NCBI GenBank assembly: GCA_905160935.1
Contig: CAJHZI010000887.1
Span: 79,501-143,500 of the forward strand
DNA from: Enchytraeus crypticus
Taxonomy: Eukaryota; Annelida; Clitellata; Enchytraeida; Enchytraeidae
Length of the DNA stretch: 64,000 nucleotides
Reading direction: 5' to 3'
Shown here in pieces: positions 42,790 to 54,970 of the stretch. The position numbers and the translations under genes are program-made. Under the pieces are notes generated by a model. That model worked only from the letters and a program-made list of their open reading frames with translations, ran no database searches and was not told where the DNA came from. Position 1 is the first letter of the stretch. Each line of letters starts with the position of its first letter.

Positions 42790-43340
42790 CTCTCTCTCTC
42801 TCTTAGTGCACTGCCTACTGGCAGGTCCATGGTATATAGCGCCTTCACTCTTTTCTGTCTTTTGCTTTCCTCTTCATTTCCACATATGCATGAGCCTTTA
42901 AATCATCTAACATACCTAATATCGGCCTGCCTCTGCCTCTTTTTCTTTCCATTCTACTTTCTATGACCTCTATTAATAGACCTTCCCCCTTAGAATGTGT
43001 CCTATCCAACTCTTCTTCCTATTTCTTAATACATTTATCATCTGTCTATATGTGCCAACTCTCTCCAGAACTTCCTCTTTTGTAACCTTTTGAGTCCAGC
43101 TTATCCTCTCTACTCTTCTCCAAATCCACATTTTCAATGCCTCTAGTTTCCTAATATCATCCTTTCATAAGGTTCATGTTTTAAATCCGTACAATAGCGT
43201 AGTCCAAACCAAAGTTTTCACTATCTTTATCTTTGTGTCTTTAATTAGACTTTTATTAAAAGTTATTTACTATTACAAAAGGCAACTTTTGTTTGTGCAA
43301 TCCTACTGCATACTTCAGTCTCACATTTCCCGTATGATAT
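42790..43340 (-). mobile_element. LINE-B 3' half, frameshifted
   Basis: Same C-terminal sequence as the copy at 40935, including KLEALKMWIWRRVERISWTQ, but with stops in the GRGRPR region and in the upstream part. The CT run at 42787 is its GA tail. Confidence 0.75.
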
Positions 43341-43954
43341 TACGTGAGACGAAATAAACATGATTCGATTCAATTTAATTCAAAAAGCTCGTCTAATGAT
43401 TTAGTATTTTTAGATGAGTAAATCTCAGGGTTTTTGCGAGCTGCTAAGCTTGTAAAGAAGCATGCGTTAGTTCAAAATATTTATTGCGCACGCGTATTGG
43501 GGTTCTCATGATCAATGATCAGCACGGGTGTTCTGTTGAAGCACCTGCTGTAAAATAGTAACATTTGGAAACCTATTCACTATTTTCTGGAATCGTTTTG
43601 GCCTCATGTCGCAGAAGACTCTCACGGTCGAGCTTAGAAAGGCCTTATCTGACTCTTTCGTTAGAAGGTCACAATTGTGATGAAATGACAGAAACATCTT
43701 CCGCAAATAACTACGAAAAGGATTTTCGCAGATTTGGCATTCATTAACTTCAACACGATATTTTACCGAGTTGAGTCCGGGACACTGAAGAAGAGACTAA
43801 CTGTTAAACCACATCAGACGCCCTATTTGTATCTAGTTATAGACTTATAAACATAATTATTTATAGACAACATAAAGCAGACAAGCATAAATCAAAATAA
43901 AGAAATTAAAGAAGGTAACTCTGACTAACATGATATAACAAACGATGCTCCTAT

Positions 43955-44690
43955 TCAGATGACATTAATGTTAGATAATTGTTTGATGTTTAAATCACAA
44001 TTTGCCCATTGTGTACGGAAAACAAGTCCTTCAAAATACGACCAAAACCTAAAACGAGTTCTTGCTGGTGAATCTTGCATCTGAATTGCATATTTATTTG
44101 GTATAGGCCTACCTATAAAATCCAAGTAGTCAGCGTTGTCTACTTCTATTTTGTAATTAAAATTAATAGTGGCAATTAATTTTCTCAAAAAGTTATACCC
44201 TTGAAACTCATATACTAATTCAAATGGCCAGAAGCCACAATACCAGTGAAAATTAAGGATAATACTTTTATGATATGAATTTGAAATTTAAGTGAAAGCA
44301 CAATTGTACACATAAGTGAAGCTTTTTACTTCAGATATGGGAAAACCTGAGGTAAGAATACTATAAAGGATAAAGGAACCGCCTGTGCGAATATTAATTT
44401 TAATAAAGCATCAATGTTAACCTTTGGTCCAAGTCTTGTCAGTATAGTGTTTACTGATGTAAAAACGTACACATACTATCTTTCCAAGTAACATTTAATG
44501 GATTTAGCTCTTAAAATATTTATTCCCAAATACTTTATACTATCTATCCAAATAATACAATTACCTCCAATACGCAATGGGCTACACTGAAAACTCTTAA
44601 ATTGGTCACCCACAGAATGTTCTCTATTCCAGTATTTAATTGACACGATCTGAATTCGAAGCTTAATTCCATGCATTGGCTAATAGATAT
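43955..44690 (-). mobile_element. Decayed non-LTR element, family unclear
   Basis: Two minus-strand open pieces (44676-44476 and 44188-43955). The first has IDSIKYLGINI, which resembles the YLG motif after the palm of many non-LTR reverse transcriptases; the second, with ARTRFRFW, has no clear match. Assignment is tentative. Confidence 0.4.
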
Positions 44691-44707
44691 GCTAAACCAG
44701 TGTATTA

Positions 44708-45579
44708 TTAATCAAGTGTTAATCTATAAATATGGACAACAGGGTTAGAAACTGCGAATTTCAATGCTGCTAACATTTTTCTCTCGGGATCGTAGGAAAT
44801 ACTATAGGATATTATGTTTGATACGACTTCTATTGAAGACGTCAAATCCGGGCTGAGCAACAAAATCTTTCCCATATTAGAGGTCGTTACAAACACTCCA
44901 CCCTTGTCGTACGATGTTAGGCGATGATAGTAGTAGCCTTCTGGTACACCGATGCTTTCAAGTGCAGAATATCTTCTCACCTCATTAAGGGATTGGTCAT
45001 ATTCGATTACATAGCTGTTTCCATTGTTGTCACCACCGACACTCATATAATATCGCTGTCCATTGGTGGCAATCGATTGAATTATTAAAGTTAATTTCTT
45101 CGCAATTAAAAGTTGACCATCTGTCAGTCTTCTTACGTGCAATTCATAATTCACGTATAGAAACACTACCTGACAGTCGTCAGATATCGCGAAGTAATAC
45201 AGATTTTGATCTGAATTGTTGTATATAGAGGAATACCAAGCAAGTTGCTTCCAGTCTACGTGTAGACCGGAATCCTTCAAGTATATATCAGCATAATGAA
45301 TGTCGCCTCTTGAAGCAACGTACAGCTGACTGTTGTTGCGGCAAACGGAGAACCATAAATTGTTATTCCCACTGATCAAACTGGACGTGGTTGTCTCACC
45401 CACATATGCTCCGGTTAGCGCGTTGTGGATATTAAGAGTAACTTCGTATTTATCCTGAGATGCAGGAGTCACGTTTTGCACAGAGTAGAGATAATCTCCG
45501 AGAAGAGCAAAACTGCTGGATAGTAGTTCATACAAGATAGGTCCGACTGTGGTTATAAGTTGACTTATCTGAGGATTTC
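44708..45579 (-). CDS. Lone propeller-like head exon of the gene A/B family
   Basis: Acceptor TTTTTTCAG at 45580, phase 1, open to a stop at 44708 (289 aa with the split codon). Sequence is close to the gene A head and to the exon at 61840: NIHNALTGAYVGETTTSSLI, SDDCQVVFLY, ELHVRRLTDGQLL, YVIEYDQSLNEVRRYSAL, KILLLSPDLTSS. No signal-peptide or stalk exon lies between it and the end of gene B at 47550. It could be an alternative last exon of gene B (phases agree), or a gene that lost its front. The frame is intact, which argues against an old pseudogene. Confidence 0.7.
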
Positions 45580-45719
45580 CTGAAAAAATAAGCGGTTGTT
45601 TAAGTGTGATATAAGCAAGCCCTTAGAAACATTAGCCATACACGTACATGTACATTAAAATATATATAGTATCTACTGTAGATACCAATCCTGTTTGACA
45701 ATAGCACTTTCTACATAAT

Positions 45720-45873
45720 CAATCGTGTGGTGCTTTGGCTCCTGTTTGTATAGAGTTCGCAAGAGATGTCCCTGCCATTGCCTAATGGCGAGGAACCGGA
45801 CGCTAAATTCTTATTGATTCATCAATCAATAAGAATTTAGCGTTCGGTTTCTCGCCATTAGGCAATGGCAGGA
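45720..45873. mobile_element. Repeat D fold-back pair
   Basis: A repeat D copy (plus strand, GTGGTGCTTTGGCTCCTGTT onward) runs into an inverted copy of its own 3' end. Arms 45771-45819 and 45824-45872 pair with about two mismatches around a 4-base loop. Confidence 0.8.
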
Positions 45874-45964
45874 ACCTTTTTCTAGTAAAGAACAAATTAT
45901 AATCTAACATAATATTTTACTTTCATTACTTCTTCTTACTTGTAGAATTTGAGGGGAGTTAAAA

Positions 45965-46105
45965 AGTTAAAGCTAAAAGCTAACGTTAATGTCAGTTTTC
46001 TCACTCGAAAGCGACGTCAGTGACGGGGGAGCTTAGGATTTGAAACCCGCACCATCTGATCCGCGATCGATTATCTTACCGACTTCGCCATTTGCCCCAG
46101 CCAAT
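45965..46105 (-). mobile_element. SINE-1 copy
   Basis: Minus strand, head GGCTGGGGCAAATGGCGAAG, B-box variant GTTTCAAATCC, complete 3' motif. Confidence 0.65.
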
Positions 46106-46254
46106 TGGTAGCTCATTGGTAAGTTGTCCAATTGTTGATCAGTAGGTAAATTTACTACCTAGAGCTCGATACGTACTATCATCCTTTCAAACAGGGAGAT
46201 ATCCTTAAATTTTAGTGTTTTGAAGGATCTTAAATCAGAATCCGTATAAAAAAC

Positions 46255-46380
46255 GTGGTGAAGCTAATGTTAACGTCAGTTTCCTCACTAAAAAGCGATG
46301 TCAGTGATGGGAAAGCCCATGATTTGAACCCCGCACGTACTGTTCCGCGGTCGATTGTCTTACCTCCATTCGCTCCTGAC
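46255..46380 (-). mobile_element. SINE-1 copy
   Basis: Lies 150 bases from another copy in the same orientation. B-box GGTTCAAATC; the head is changed to CGAATGGAGGTAAG. Confidence 0.65.
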
Positions 46381-46395
46381 CATGCATAACGCATA

Positions 46396-46398
<3 letters not shown>

Positions 46399-46479
<81 letters not shown>
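46399..46479. repeat. Compound CA/TA microsatellite
   Basis: About 20 CA units followed by 20 TA units, flanked on both sides by ATGCATAAC-type words. Confidence 0.9.
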
Positions 46480-46482
<3 letters not shown>

Positions 46483-47169
46483 ATGCATGCATTGTGCTCA
46501 TGCATAACATTGTTAAAACTACAAATACGTCGAATATGTAATTTTATCATTGCTGTTTACTGATATGATGATAAAATATATTATTTAGATGATATGGCGC
46601 CTTATATAAGGTTATATTAGACACAATTAGTAAACCTCAATCGTAATCTAGCGGTATACCGAAACCAACATCATACTATTACAGAATTGTGTTAAATACG
46701 GTTACTATATTTCCCACACATAGCCAATATTTCCTCAAATTCTTGAGCAATTCAGTATATGCTCGTTGTGTACGTAGTAATTATTACCGATTAGTGTCCG
46801 GGTTGCTTAATACTATTCCAACCGTGGACTGCAAGTGTAATAGAAGGCGACAAAGCCCTAAGATTCAAACCAAGTCGGAAAGAGCTATCGGTTGGTCCTA
46901 GGCTCCAAAAAATTGCAAAATTGAATGAACGCAAAATTTTAAGAAACAGTCACAAATGTTTCATATTTCTGAATTTAAATAATTATTAATTAGGCTGTAT
47001 ATAAATAGCGAAATGATATGACAATGCCGTCCTTGTGTTTATTAAGCTAAAGTAGAAAAGTAACTAAATTGCTACAGTAGATGTGCGATGATATGAAATA
47101 CAGTAGATACGTAGCACATATTTAGGGTTCTACAGCCTGGCATCCAATTTGTCGACCTATCGTAGAAAT

Positions 47170-47390
47170 ATTTACATATTCATCATCATCCTCCTTTGAA
47201 TCCCAGTTTAACCAGGGTCGGGAGAGAGAGAGACATATGTTTATTTCGCCAACAAACATCAGTGTAAAGTCACATACATACAAAGTATGTGACTTCGGGA
47301 TACAAATAGACTGTCTCAAATCCTCTCTGTCCTACACCGCACCGCTAGCCAATCCTCTATATGAGACTTTTCCATTTGTCTAAATATTAA
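47170..47390 (-). mobile_element. LINE-A 3' tail interrupted by a short insertion
   Basis: The LINE-A end (TTTGAATCCCAGTTTAACCA at 47196) is broken after GGTCGGG by about 80 bases containing a GA run and an 11-base inverted repeat (AAGTCACATAC / GTATGTGACTT, 47267-47295). It then resumes with GATACAAATAGACTGTCTCA. Confidence 0.65.
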
Positions 47391-47549
47391 AGGTTCAAAT
47401 TAAATATATTAAAACTTAGCTGGAAGAACAGTTTACATCGTTTGTTTCAATTCTCAAAATAATGTAACTTGCGGTCGATCGTCTATAGAATCTCAGCCAC
47501 ACTTACTAATCCCCGTTCTGCATCTAACCTATCAAGCCATGCCATTGAC

Positions 47550-50500
47550 TCAACCAAACACTGTAACATTATAGATCTGTAGATTAGATTTATTATCGAT
47601 CCCTCCAATTATCTTCCGATGAGGGTCGTAGCGTACATCAAAGAAAAAATTGCCCTCTATCGGCGCCACTTCTGCGTAGGTCGTAAAGTCCGGCCAGAGA
47701 AATATGACCCGTCCACTTGAAATGAACAGACCCCCATTCTCATGCAAGGCCAGATAATGGACGTAGTAAGTACTGTTATTTCCAGTGCCACGCAATCCGC
47801 TCCCAAATCTTCGCAGTTCCCTTAGCTGAAGGTCATATTCCACCACGTAGCTGCTTCCATTTCCCCTTTCACTCTGGCAGATGTAGTATCGATCATTGGT
47901 GCCGACAATATTGTGGATTCTCTCCTTCCAACCGTTGCGGGATTGAAAAATGACTCCATCGCTTAGTCTCCTGATCTGAAGATCTGATTCGTAAAATATG
48001 AAGTATCCTATCTCGCAGTCGTCAGAGAGGGCGAAAGATAGGAGACGTACTTGCGATGTTTTGCGAATAGCGCCGTACCACTCCAGTTCATGCCAGGAAG
48101 TGTTTGAGTTGGGAACCAGCAGCGATATGTCCGAGTAGAAGAGATTGTTGACCGTAACTAAGTAAATTAGATTTCTGCTTCTACAAACCGCCAGCCGTAA
48201 CTCGCCTCCTGTCGGTGTTCCGTCCATTTGAATGTACGCACCGGTAACTGCATCGTGAACTTTTAGGCCTACTAAACCATTGCTGCTGTAAGTGGAATAA
48301 AGCATTCCTTTGAAAAAGTCAAAATTATTATAGGGAAAGTTGGTTTTAGAGACTTCGGGTATGACGGAAACCAATTCGCTTGTTAGACGCAGTCCTGAAG
48401 ATAGAAAAATAAATGCTGAAATAATATTGCAAGCACTGTATGATTAGATGACAATGCTCATGATTTTGTGATGACGGTAGTTTTAACATTATGTAGTAGT
48501 TTAAAAATCAGAGAAAAAGGCAATGATAACGTTTCACAATACGATTTATTGTAGCCTTGAAAGAGCTACTTTATGTCATTAGGTTTACATTGATGTTCAT
48601 TATGGCCAGTCTTAGTTCGGATCCTGTTAGTTATTAGTTATTAGTTCGGATTAGATTTAAGCCTTAAATTTACTATTTTATTACGTTTAGTTTTGGAAAA
48701 TAATTTTCGCAGGGAATATTCCACCTTCATTTTTTCTCCCCTCATTTTCTCATTTCATTCTTCCCTCGCCTCTTGCTTGAGACATGCAGTTAAAGGTTAA
48801 TCTCTTTAAAAATGTTCAAAACACAACACAAATTTCATCTGTATATCTACATTAATAGATAGTTTTAATACTGAACCACCAACCTGTGGAAACATTGGTA
48901 GTTGCAGTTGTTGTTTTACTTGTACTGCTGAGAGCGAGGTTCAAATCTGATCGAAGTTCACGTATCTGGTTGGCTTGAATTTGTAGATCTGCCTGAACAT
49001 ATCACAATAAAATATCTGAAATATAAAGTTTACTATAAAAAAGATACATTTGATTTTCTTTTAATTATTTGATAAATAAACTATGACATATCAAAGGTTT
49101 TGTAATTAACGAAAATAGCTGCCTGAGCACATTACAATAAAATATCTCTAATACAACGCCTATGTAAGATAAATATACTACGTGTATGTCATATCAAAGG
49201 TATTGTAATTTATGAAAATAACTTGATATTTAACGTCGGTAACTTGATGTCAAGAGCCAGTAATTTAGTGAAAGATCGAGCCACCTACAACAGTCGTCAC
49301 ATAGAACTACTAATCATGAAATTACTTTGATTACACACATCCCATTCTCAGCGCATCTCATGGGCAAAGTTTTATGAGCTTTGATACAGACTGAATTCTC
49401 TATCAATTGCATCGCAGATATTTGTAAATGTTTGACAAGTATTTCTCATTGAGAACTGGATCATCACTCAGTCTAGTTCGACTGCTGCTTTGGCTCGTCG
49501 GCTTGGATTTGTCTCTCGATTTTGTCAAGGCGGGCAGAAGAACTGCTATAAACTTTTAACTGCTTTATGTGATTTATTTAGCTATATGTGTTAGGGCACA
49601 TGTTGGTGTCTTCGTGGCATTTGTGTCCTTTTTCGCTTTGTCTCCTTGTATTTCTGGTGTGCGATTTTACCGAAGTGAAATGAACTTGATTCAATTCAAT
49701 TCAACTCTAAGTATCGTTCTGCTATTGCACCTCAGATATTTGAGTATGTTTGACATGAATTTATCACTGAGAACTAGATCATCATTCAGTCTAGTCTGAC
49801 TGCTGCTTTGGTTGGTCTGTTAGTTGATCAACCACGACGATGGTCGAGTTTCGATGACGTCTAGAGAGAAGCTCTTCGGATTCTGACATTGACGTTAAGC
49901 CCGATAAAAGTGCGATTTCACAAAGCAGCAGCTTTTGATATATTGTAATATCTTCTTCTTCTTCAATGCACTGCCAAGTGGCAGGTTCAAGGTACATATT
50001 CATACTCAAAGTCTGCTTTCTCGCTCCATAAGAGCACTCCTTAGATCAACAAGTTCATCCCTTCAAAGTCTATGACTTATCCATACCCTATGTAGCCTAT
50101 AGCTCGGGAAAAGTTGGCTTCTGAGGTGGTTTCCCGTTGCCTTCCCCAGTTAAAATATTAACTGAGGAAGGCAACGGGAAACTAATTAGCGAAAATAGAA
50201 ATATAAATTCTCGCTAATTAGTTTTCAAAGTATGTGTTGCAAACTAAACTGAACCTATTTAAATGAAATGAATTTTAGGCTTACTTTTGTTATATAATAT
50301 AAAAAATTGACTCATTTAATTTATGTAAACTTTTAAATCCGATATCTATTACATTTTATACCTTATGGCATTAAATTTCATAGGAAAAAAGTAAAAAGTA
50401 AACACGCATTACAGTAAAATGAACAACCACGTTGATATCTATCACTTTTAATACCGCAAGTTATAACTGTTAGAAAATTTAGACCATTTTCCGTATAATC

Positions 50501-52007
50501 AGTCCAGTGAAAGTCCGAGACTTTGCTCTCAGATCAGCGCGGTTGGGATTCGAACCCACGAGAGTTCAATCCACCCCAGGACCTGTCATTTAAAACTTCA
50601 TATCGATACTCCTACGCTATTAAGACATTCAAATATTATATTATATTTTAATAAGCACATAATTAAGCACCCAGTTCTAGCTTTCACATTCGATATTGAA
50701 TAGCAAGATATCGAAGAATCGTGTCTCATGACAAGGGTTAGGTCTTTACAATATTGTTATATAATGCCAATGTTACAATGGCATAGGGGTAACGTCATGA
50801 AGTTTTAAATGACAGATTCTGAGGTGAATTCAACTCTTGTGGGTTTGAATCCCAACCGCGCTGATCTGAGTGTAAAATCTCGGACATTCACTGGACTGGT
50901 TGTTCGGAAATGGACTAAATTGCCTAACGGTTTAAACATGTGATATTAAAAGTGATAGATATCAACGTAGTTGATAATTTCACTATAGTGCGTGTTTACT
51001 TTTTAAATATGGCATTTATATTGGATAATGTAATTTCAGATGTTAGTCAATTAATTTACATTTGGACTTTTAACTCAAGTCTCTTGCATCAAAGCGAGCA
51101 CTCTAACCGCTACGCCATATCTCTCCCCAGAAGACTGATACAAGAGTCACCAGTAAGAAGTGAATATTATATACCAAGCTTTGAAATATTTTGCAATGTT
51201 CTAGACCTAACGTTATGAAACTATATGCTATTTGTTGTGATGCGTCCAAACAGGTTAGTTCAGTGTAAAATATACATTAAAAGACACTTATTGAACGATA
51301 ATATAGAAAAGATATAATATATCCACGGATATTTAATATGTATAAACAAACAATTTTACTAGTACAAGTCATGGGATATTGTGCTAGATCGGGGCATTCT
51401 GTTTGGGCGGGATTTATCGCACTTGATTTAGCTGCTGGTCAAGGAGCGAGGTTAAGCTAAGTCGGGCCTGGTTAGTACTTGGCATGACTAACCGCATTGG
51501 AAGAACGAGCGTTGACAGCTTAGGCAAAACCTCCATAGTAGTGAAAGGTTATTCTTAAATCAACGCTGACTGCAATCAGTGCGTCAAGACAGGGCAACTA
51601 CTATTACTAATAGCATTGAGAAACAGGTGAAAATATCGAAAACCTCAAAATCAGAAACGAAGCAACTAAATTAAATAACACGTCAAAATATAAATCTATT
51701 GTCTTTTGCGTAATCATACGAACTAAAACTTAGCAATGCTATATATGGCAATTGATATAAAAAAACAAATAAGATCTACTTTTAGCCGGTCCATAACTTC
51801 TTTTAGATTTCTATTCTCTTCCGTTAGTCCACCCAGTAGATCTGCTGATGAGTCTAGACAGTTACCCGATGCGCTGCAGTGCTGCCACGGTTGTTGAGAA
51901 GTGCTCTGTCCTTCAGAAAGAGGTGTCAGGTTAAACAAAAGCACAGCTAATAAAATCTTTGATAACCAAATTCTGACGATATCATCGAAATAATGTGAAT
52001 TTTCCAT
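47550..52007 (-). CDS. Gene B: secreted coiled-coil, short-stalk, propeller-like protein
   Basis: Paralogue of gene A. Exons, minus strand: 52007-51780 (76 codons, donor AAAA/GTAGAT), 48992-48884 (donor ACAG/GTTGG) and 48394-47550; product 393 aa. Exon 1 is almost the same as in gene A (signal peptide, QQPWQHCSASGNC, LTEENRNLKEVMDRLK). Exon 2 keeps the coiled coil (QANQIRELRSDLNLAL) but has only about 15 Ser/Thr-rich residues where gene A has over 200. The head is clearly related but far more diverged than that of the other three (GDIHYADI-type motif replaced by NNLFYSDISLL; SDDCEIGYF; YVVEYDLQLRELRRFG). Function unknown. Gene B may also splice to the head exon at 44708. Confidence 0.8.
50129..50222. 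repeat. Two adjacent hairpin-forming inverted repeats
   Basis: GTTTCCCGTTGCCTTCCCCA at 50129 pairs with the segment ending GGCAACGGGAAAC at 50182, and ACTAATTAGCGA (50181) pairs with TCGCTAATTAGT (50211). The two palindromes share their border. In gene B intron 1. Confidence 0.75.
50395..50630 (-). mobile_element. SINE-2 copy in gene B intron 1
   Basis: Near full length, B-box GGTTCGAATCCC-like on the minus strand, head CTTAATAGCGTAGG. Confidence 0.75.
50775..51005 (+). mobile_element. SINE-2 copy, opposite orientation to its neighbour
   Basis: From AATGGCATAGGGGTAACGTC through GGGTTTGAATCCC to GCGTGTTTACTTTTT. It and the 50395 copy face tail to head within 150 bases. Confidence 0.75.
51385..51640 (+). 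mobile_element. 5S-rRNA-like SINE, best copy
   Basis: AGGTTAAGCTAAGTCGGGCC then TGGTTAGTACTTGG and CATTGGAAGAACGAGCG follow the 5S rRNA order with the closest match of the three copies. The non-5S body that follows (TTATTCTTAAATCAACGCTG; AAGACAGGGCAAC) is shared with 29385-29600. In gene B intron 1. Confidence 0.65.
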
Positions 52008-52133
52008 TGTGAAATACTAGATAAAATGTGTCTAGTGTAAGATATTACAAGGAATAAGTATTGGTGTATTTTATTAAAAATTCTACTGGAAAACAATTAT
52101 TAGAATGTTTTAAGTATCACTATTTCACATTTC

Positions 52134-52136
<3 letters not shown>

Positions 52137-52202
<66 letters not shown>

Positions 52203-52297
52203 GTGTATATATATTATATATATATATATATATATATTTATACAGTATACAAGTATATAGAATTATATATATACATGTATATATACATGTATATATA

Positions 52298-52354
<57 letters not shown>

Positions 52355-52355
52355 T

Positions 52356-52386
<31 letters not shown>
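52137..52386. repeat. TA tract, about 250 bases, with palindromic words
   Basis: Long TA repeats interrupted by ATACATGTATAT and GTATATAT words upstream of gene B. Confidence 0.9.
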
Positions 52387-52391
<5 letters not shown>

Positions 52392-52429
52392 ATCATTTCA
52401 AATTACTTTAATATAATGTTTTAAGAATT

Positions 52430-52619
52430 TTCCCGTGTTGTAGCCAGGTTGCTGAACCATAGAACATCCGTTGACAGCACGTGTCGTTGAAGGCGCTTAA
52501 GCACTGAGATCCACAAAATGTCAGAAGGTGCGGTGCATTCGGTTGATGAACGCCTAGGCTCCAGAAATTTCTAAGGTATTTTCTAATCCCTAATACAGCT
52601 AAACTGAGATTCAAGGGAA

Positions 52620-52650
<31 letters not shown>

Positions 52651-52652
52651 TA
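52430..52652 (+). mobile_element. LINE-A 3' tail with long GAT run
   Basis: Ends TTCAAGGGAAGATGATGATG with about ten GAT units. Confidence 0.7.
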
Positions 52653-53394
52653 TAGTTTATAATATTAGTTTATTTAAATGAAGTCCTTTCTAGCAAGTTC
52701 ATAAAGACATTTGCTATCAAAATATAATATTCGGCTTGTATGTTTTAATTGTCTTTGGTAAATATAAATTAATTTAAGCTTAAGAATACTTTGCAAATAA
52801 AGTTGTTGTTTTTATTAGTAATAAAAAAATTGCTTAACGAATTTCTTTTATCTTACACTCTCTATCTAATTGTTCTTTCAAGCATGCTGCACCACAGATC
52901 TGGAATTCTTTTCCATCCATTTTCAAAAGTCTTCTGCTGAATCACATCAGCCTTTGCTTTCTTTTGAGTAGTTCCAAACGAATTTGAAGGCCTACCTTTT
53001 CCATTTCTCTTTTAGGGCCTGTGTGCAAGAGTTGCGACCTGCGCCTAAACTTTCTTTTCATAACTTTCCTTTAACTTTGGGCTGATTTTCTGCATTTTGA
53101 AATTTGCATCGCTTTGGACCGTATTTTTGCTCGCCGGCTTGAGTTTACCTCCACAGTGCTCGATGTTGTTATGGACGACTGTATAACTCTACATGTAATT
53201 ATGTTTGCTGTTTGTTCAATTCCTTAGGGCCATGAATACAGTTATTTAGATCTAACGCTCAGTTACAGTTTCAATTTTTTCAAAATAATACAGCTGCGAA
53301 ACAATAGCTACGTCTTACAGTGCGGGCACAACATAATGCTTATACTCTGCACTTTAGACAACAGCCATATGTTCTCGCCTATACGAAACTCTCT

Positions 53395-53610
53395 CAGACT
53401 ATAGGCCTATAACCTACCAGACTACAGTATAGGCCTATAACCTACTATACTATAGTATAGGCCTATAACCTACCAGACTATAGTATAGGCCTATAACCTA
53501 ACAAACTATAGTATAGGCCTATAACCTACCAGACTATAGTATAGGCCTATGACCTACCAGACTATAGTAGAGGCCTATAGCCTACCAGACTATAGTATAG
53601 GCCTATAGAT
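53395..53610. repeat. 31-bp minisatellite with AGGCCT core
   Basis: About seven units on TATAGTATAGGCCTATAACC plus TACCAGACTA. Each unit is itself partly palindromic around TATAGGCCTATA. Confidence 0.85.
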
Positions 53611-54879
53611 CCACTTTCCAGTCCACACAAATATTTCTCCATGTGAAGTTCAGCTTTACGCATAATAACAACACAATAAATAAAATCAAACAAACGGATA
53701 ATAATAATAATAATAATAATAATTTAGCCGGGCGGCGATTCAGCACGTATTGCTTGAATCGTTTTTGTCAAACCCCAGGTTCTTTACACCGGGGTAAAAA
53801 AAAAAAAATAATAATATTAATAATAATACTAATAAAAAAATACGCCGCAGTACGATAAAAGCTACTATGGTGCTGAAAGTAAAGCGAATATGATAATTAT
53901 ATAGACTTTTCTTGACGCGTGACTGTAACGTGAAAAAGGAAGTTAAAGGTTGTCTGAGAGTCCTTATATTATAATATCCTTAATTAAAACAACTTTAAAT
54001 TTCGTCCAGATTGACTAAATCTATTGTCCCAAATTTATTATTGTAAGTTTACACTGAAATTTGAAGCTACTTTTGTATAATTTCAAAACTAAGTCTAATA
54101 TACAGAAGTATAATAAACCTTTCATTGCATTAATGTATACTGAATTACCATTTAGATGACTAACGAATTTCCCAGTGACATAAACGTAACTCTTCGTAGA
54201 CTTTTAAAGTCTACCTGAATTGCACAATACATGTATATGATATAATTCAACAGGTTATTCAGTAGGCCCACCTGCTCGATCGACCATTGTATGGACTATG
54301 ACGAGGCTAATGATCAGATATTACAAATGAGGGGTTTTGCCTTGAGGTACGCACGTGTTTAATTTATAGGATATTGAGATATAGTCAATAGGGGTTGATA
54401 ATTTTATTCAATAAATAATCACTCGTGGTAACAATATTACTTTCATAAATCGGTCCTTACGTCCGTTGCTGAATGAAACTCAAATAACTCGATATTTTGG
54501 AGTTAGGGTCCAATCTCTCCATTTACCTCTGAAATTGCGAAAGAGAAAAAGTATTTATAATTAGGGAAGCGGAAGAAAGCAGTGACGTCATGACGGCAGA
54601 AAATGACTCTTTTGTTGCAAATGCGTTACTCAGCCTTTCTTTTTTAAGGTGTGATTAACGTTAATGTCAGAAGCCTAAAGGCCCTATTCAATCCGTCACG
54701 TATACCGGTGAACCCCGCATCCTCCATTCCACTAGTACCCTTCCTCGAACCAAGCTCACGGATTTTGGCTTGCACCGTTTTTGGACCCCATACTCTGCTC
54801 ATCGGATTGGATTTGGTACCACAGTGATCAATGTTGTCATAGACGATAGTAACACTCTAATTCTGTTGTTGTTGTTGTT

Positions 54880-54970
54880 GTTGTTGAAAGTTGAATGCCC
54901 GAGATTTTTCTCTCTGATCAACTGTACCGGGAATTGATCCTACGACCTTTGAAACTTACTGACGAAGTAT
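54880..54970 (-). mobile_element. Partial SINE-2 relative
   Basis: TGCCCGAGATTTTTCTCTCT and GGGAATTGATCC mark the ATCAATTCC subfamily on the minus strand, preceded by a TTG run. Confidence 0.5.

Larger units (their letters stand above)
40237..44690. other. Spacer between gene A and the lone head exon
   Basis: No host exon supported. The gene A leader next to 40237 shares ATCTAGTATTTCAC with gene B. The rest holds a folded SINE-2, TA tracts, two LINE-B copies and a decayed LINE piece. 41960-42780 shows nothing recognisable. Confidence 0.5.
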
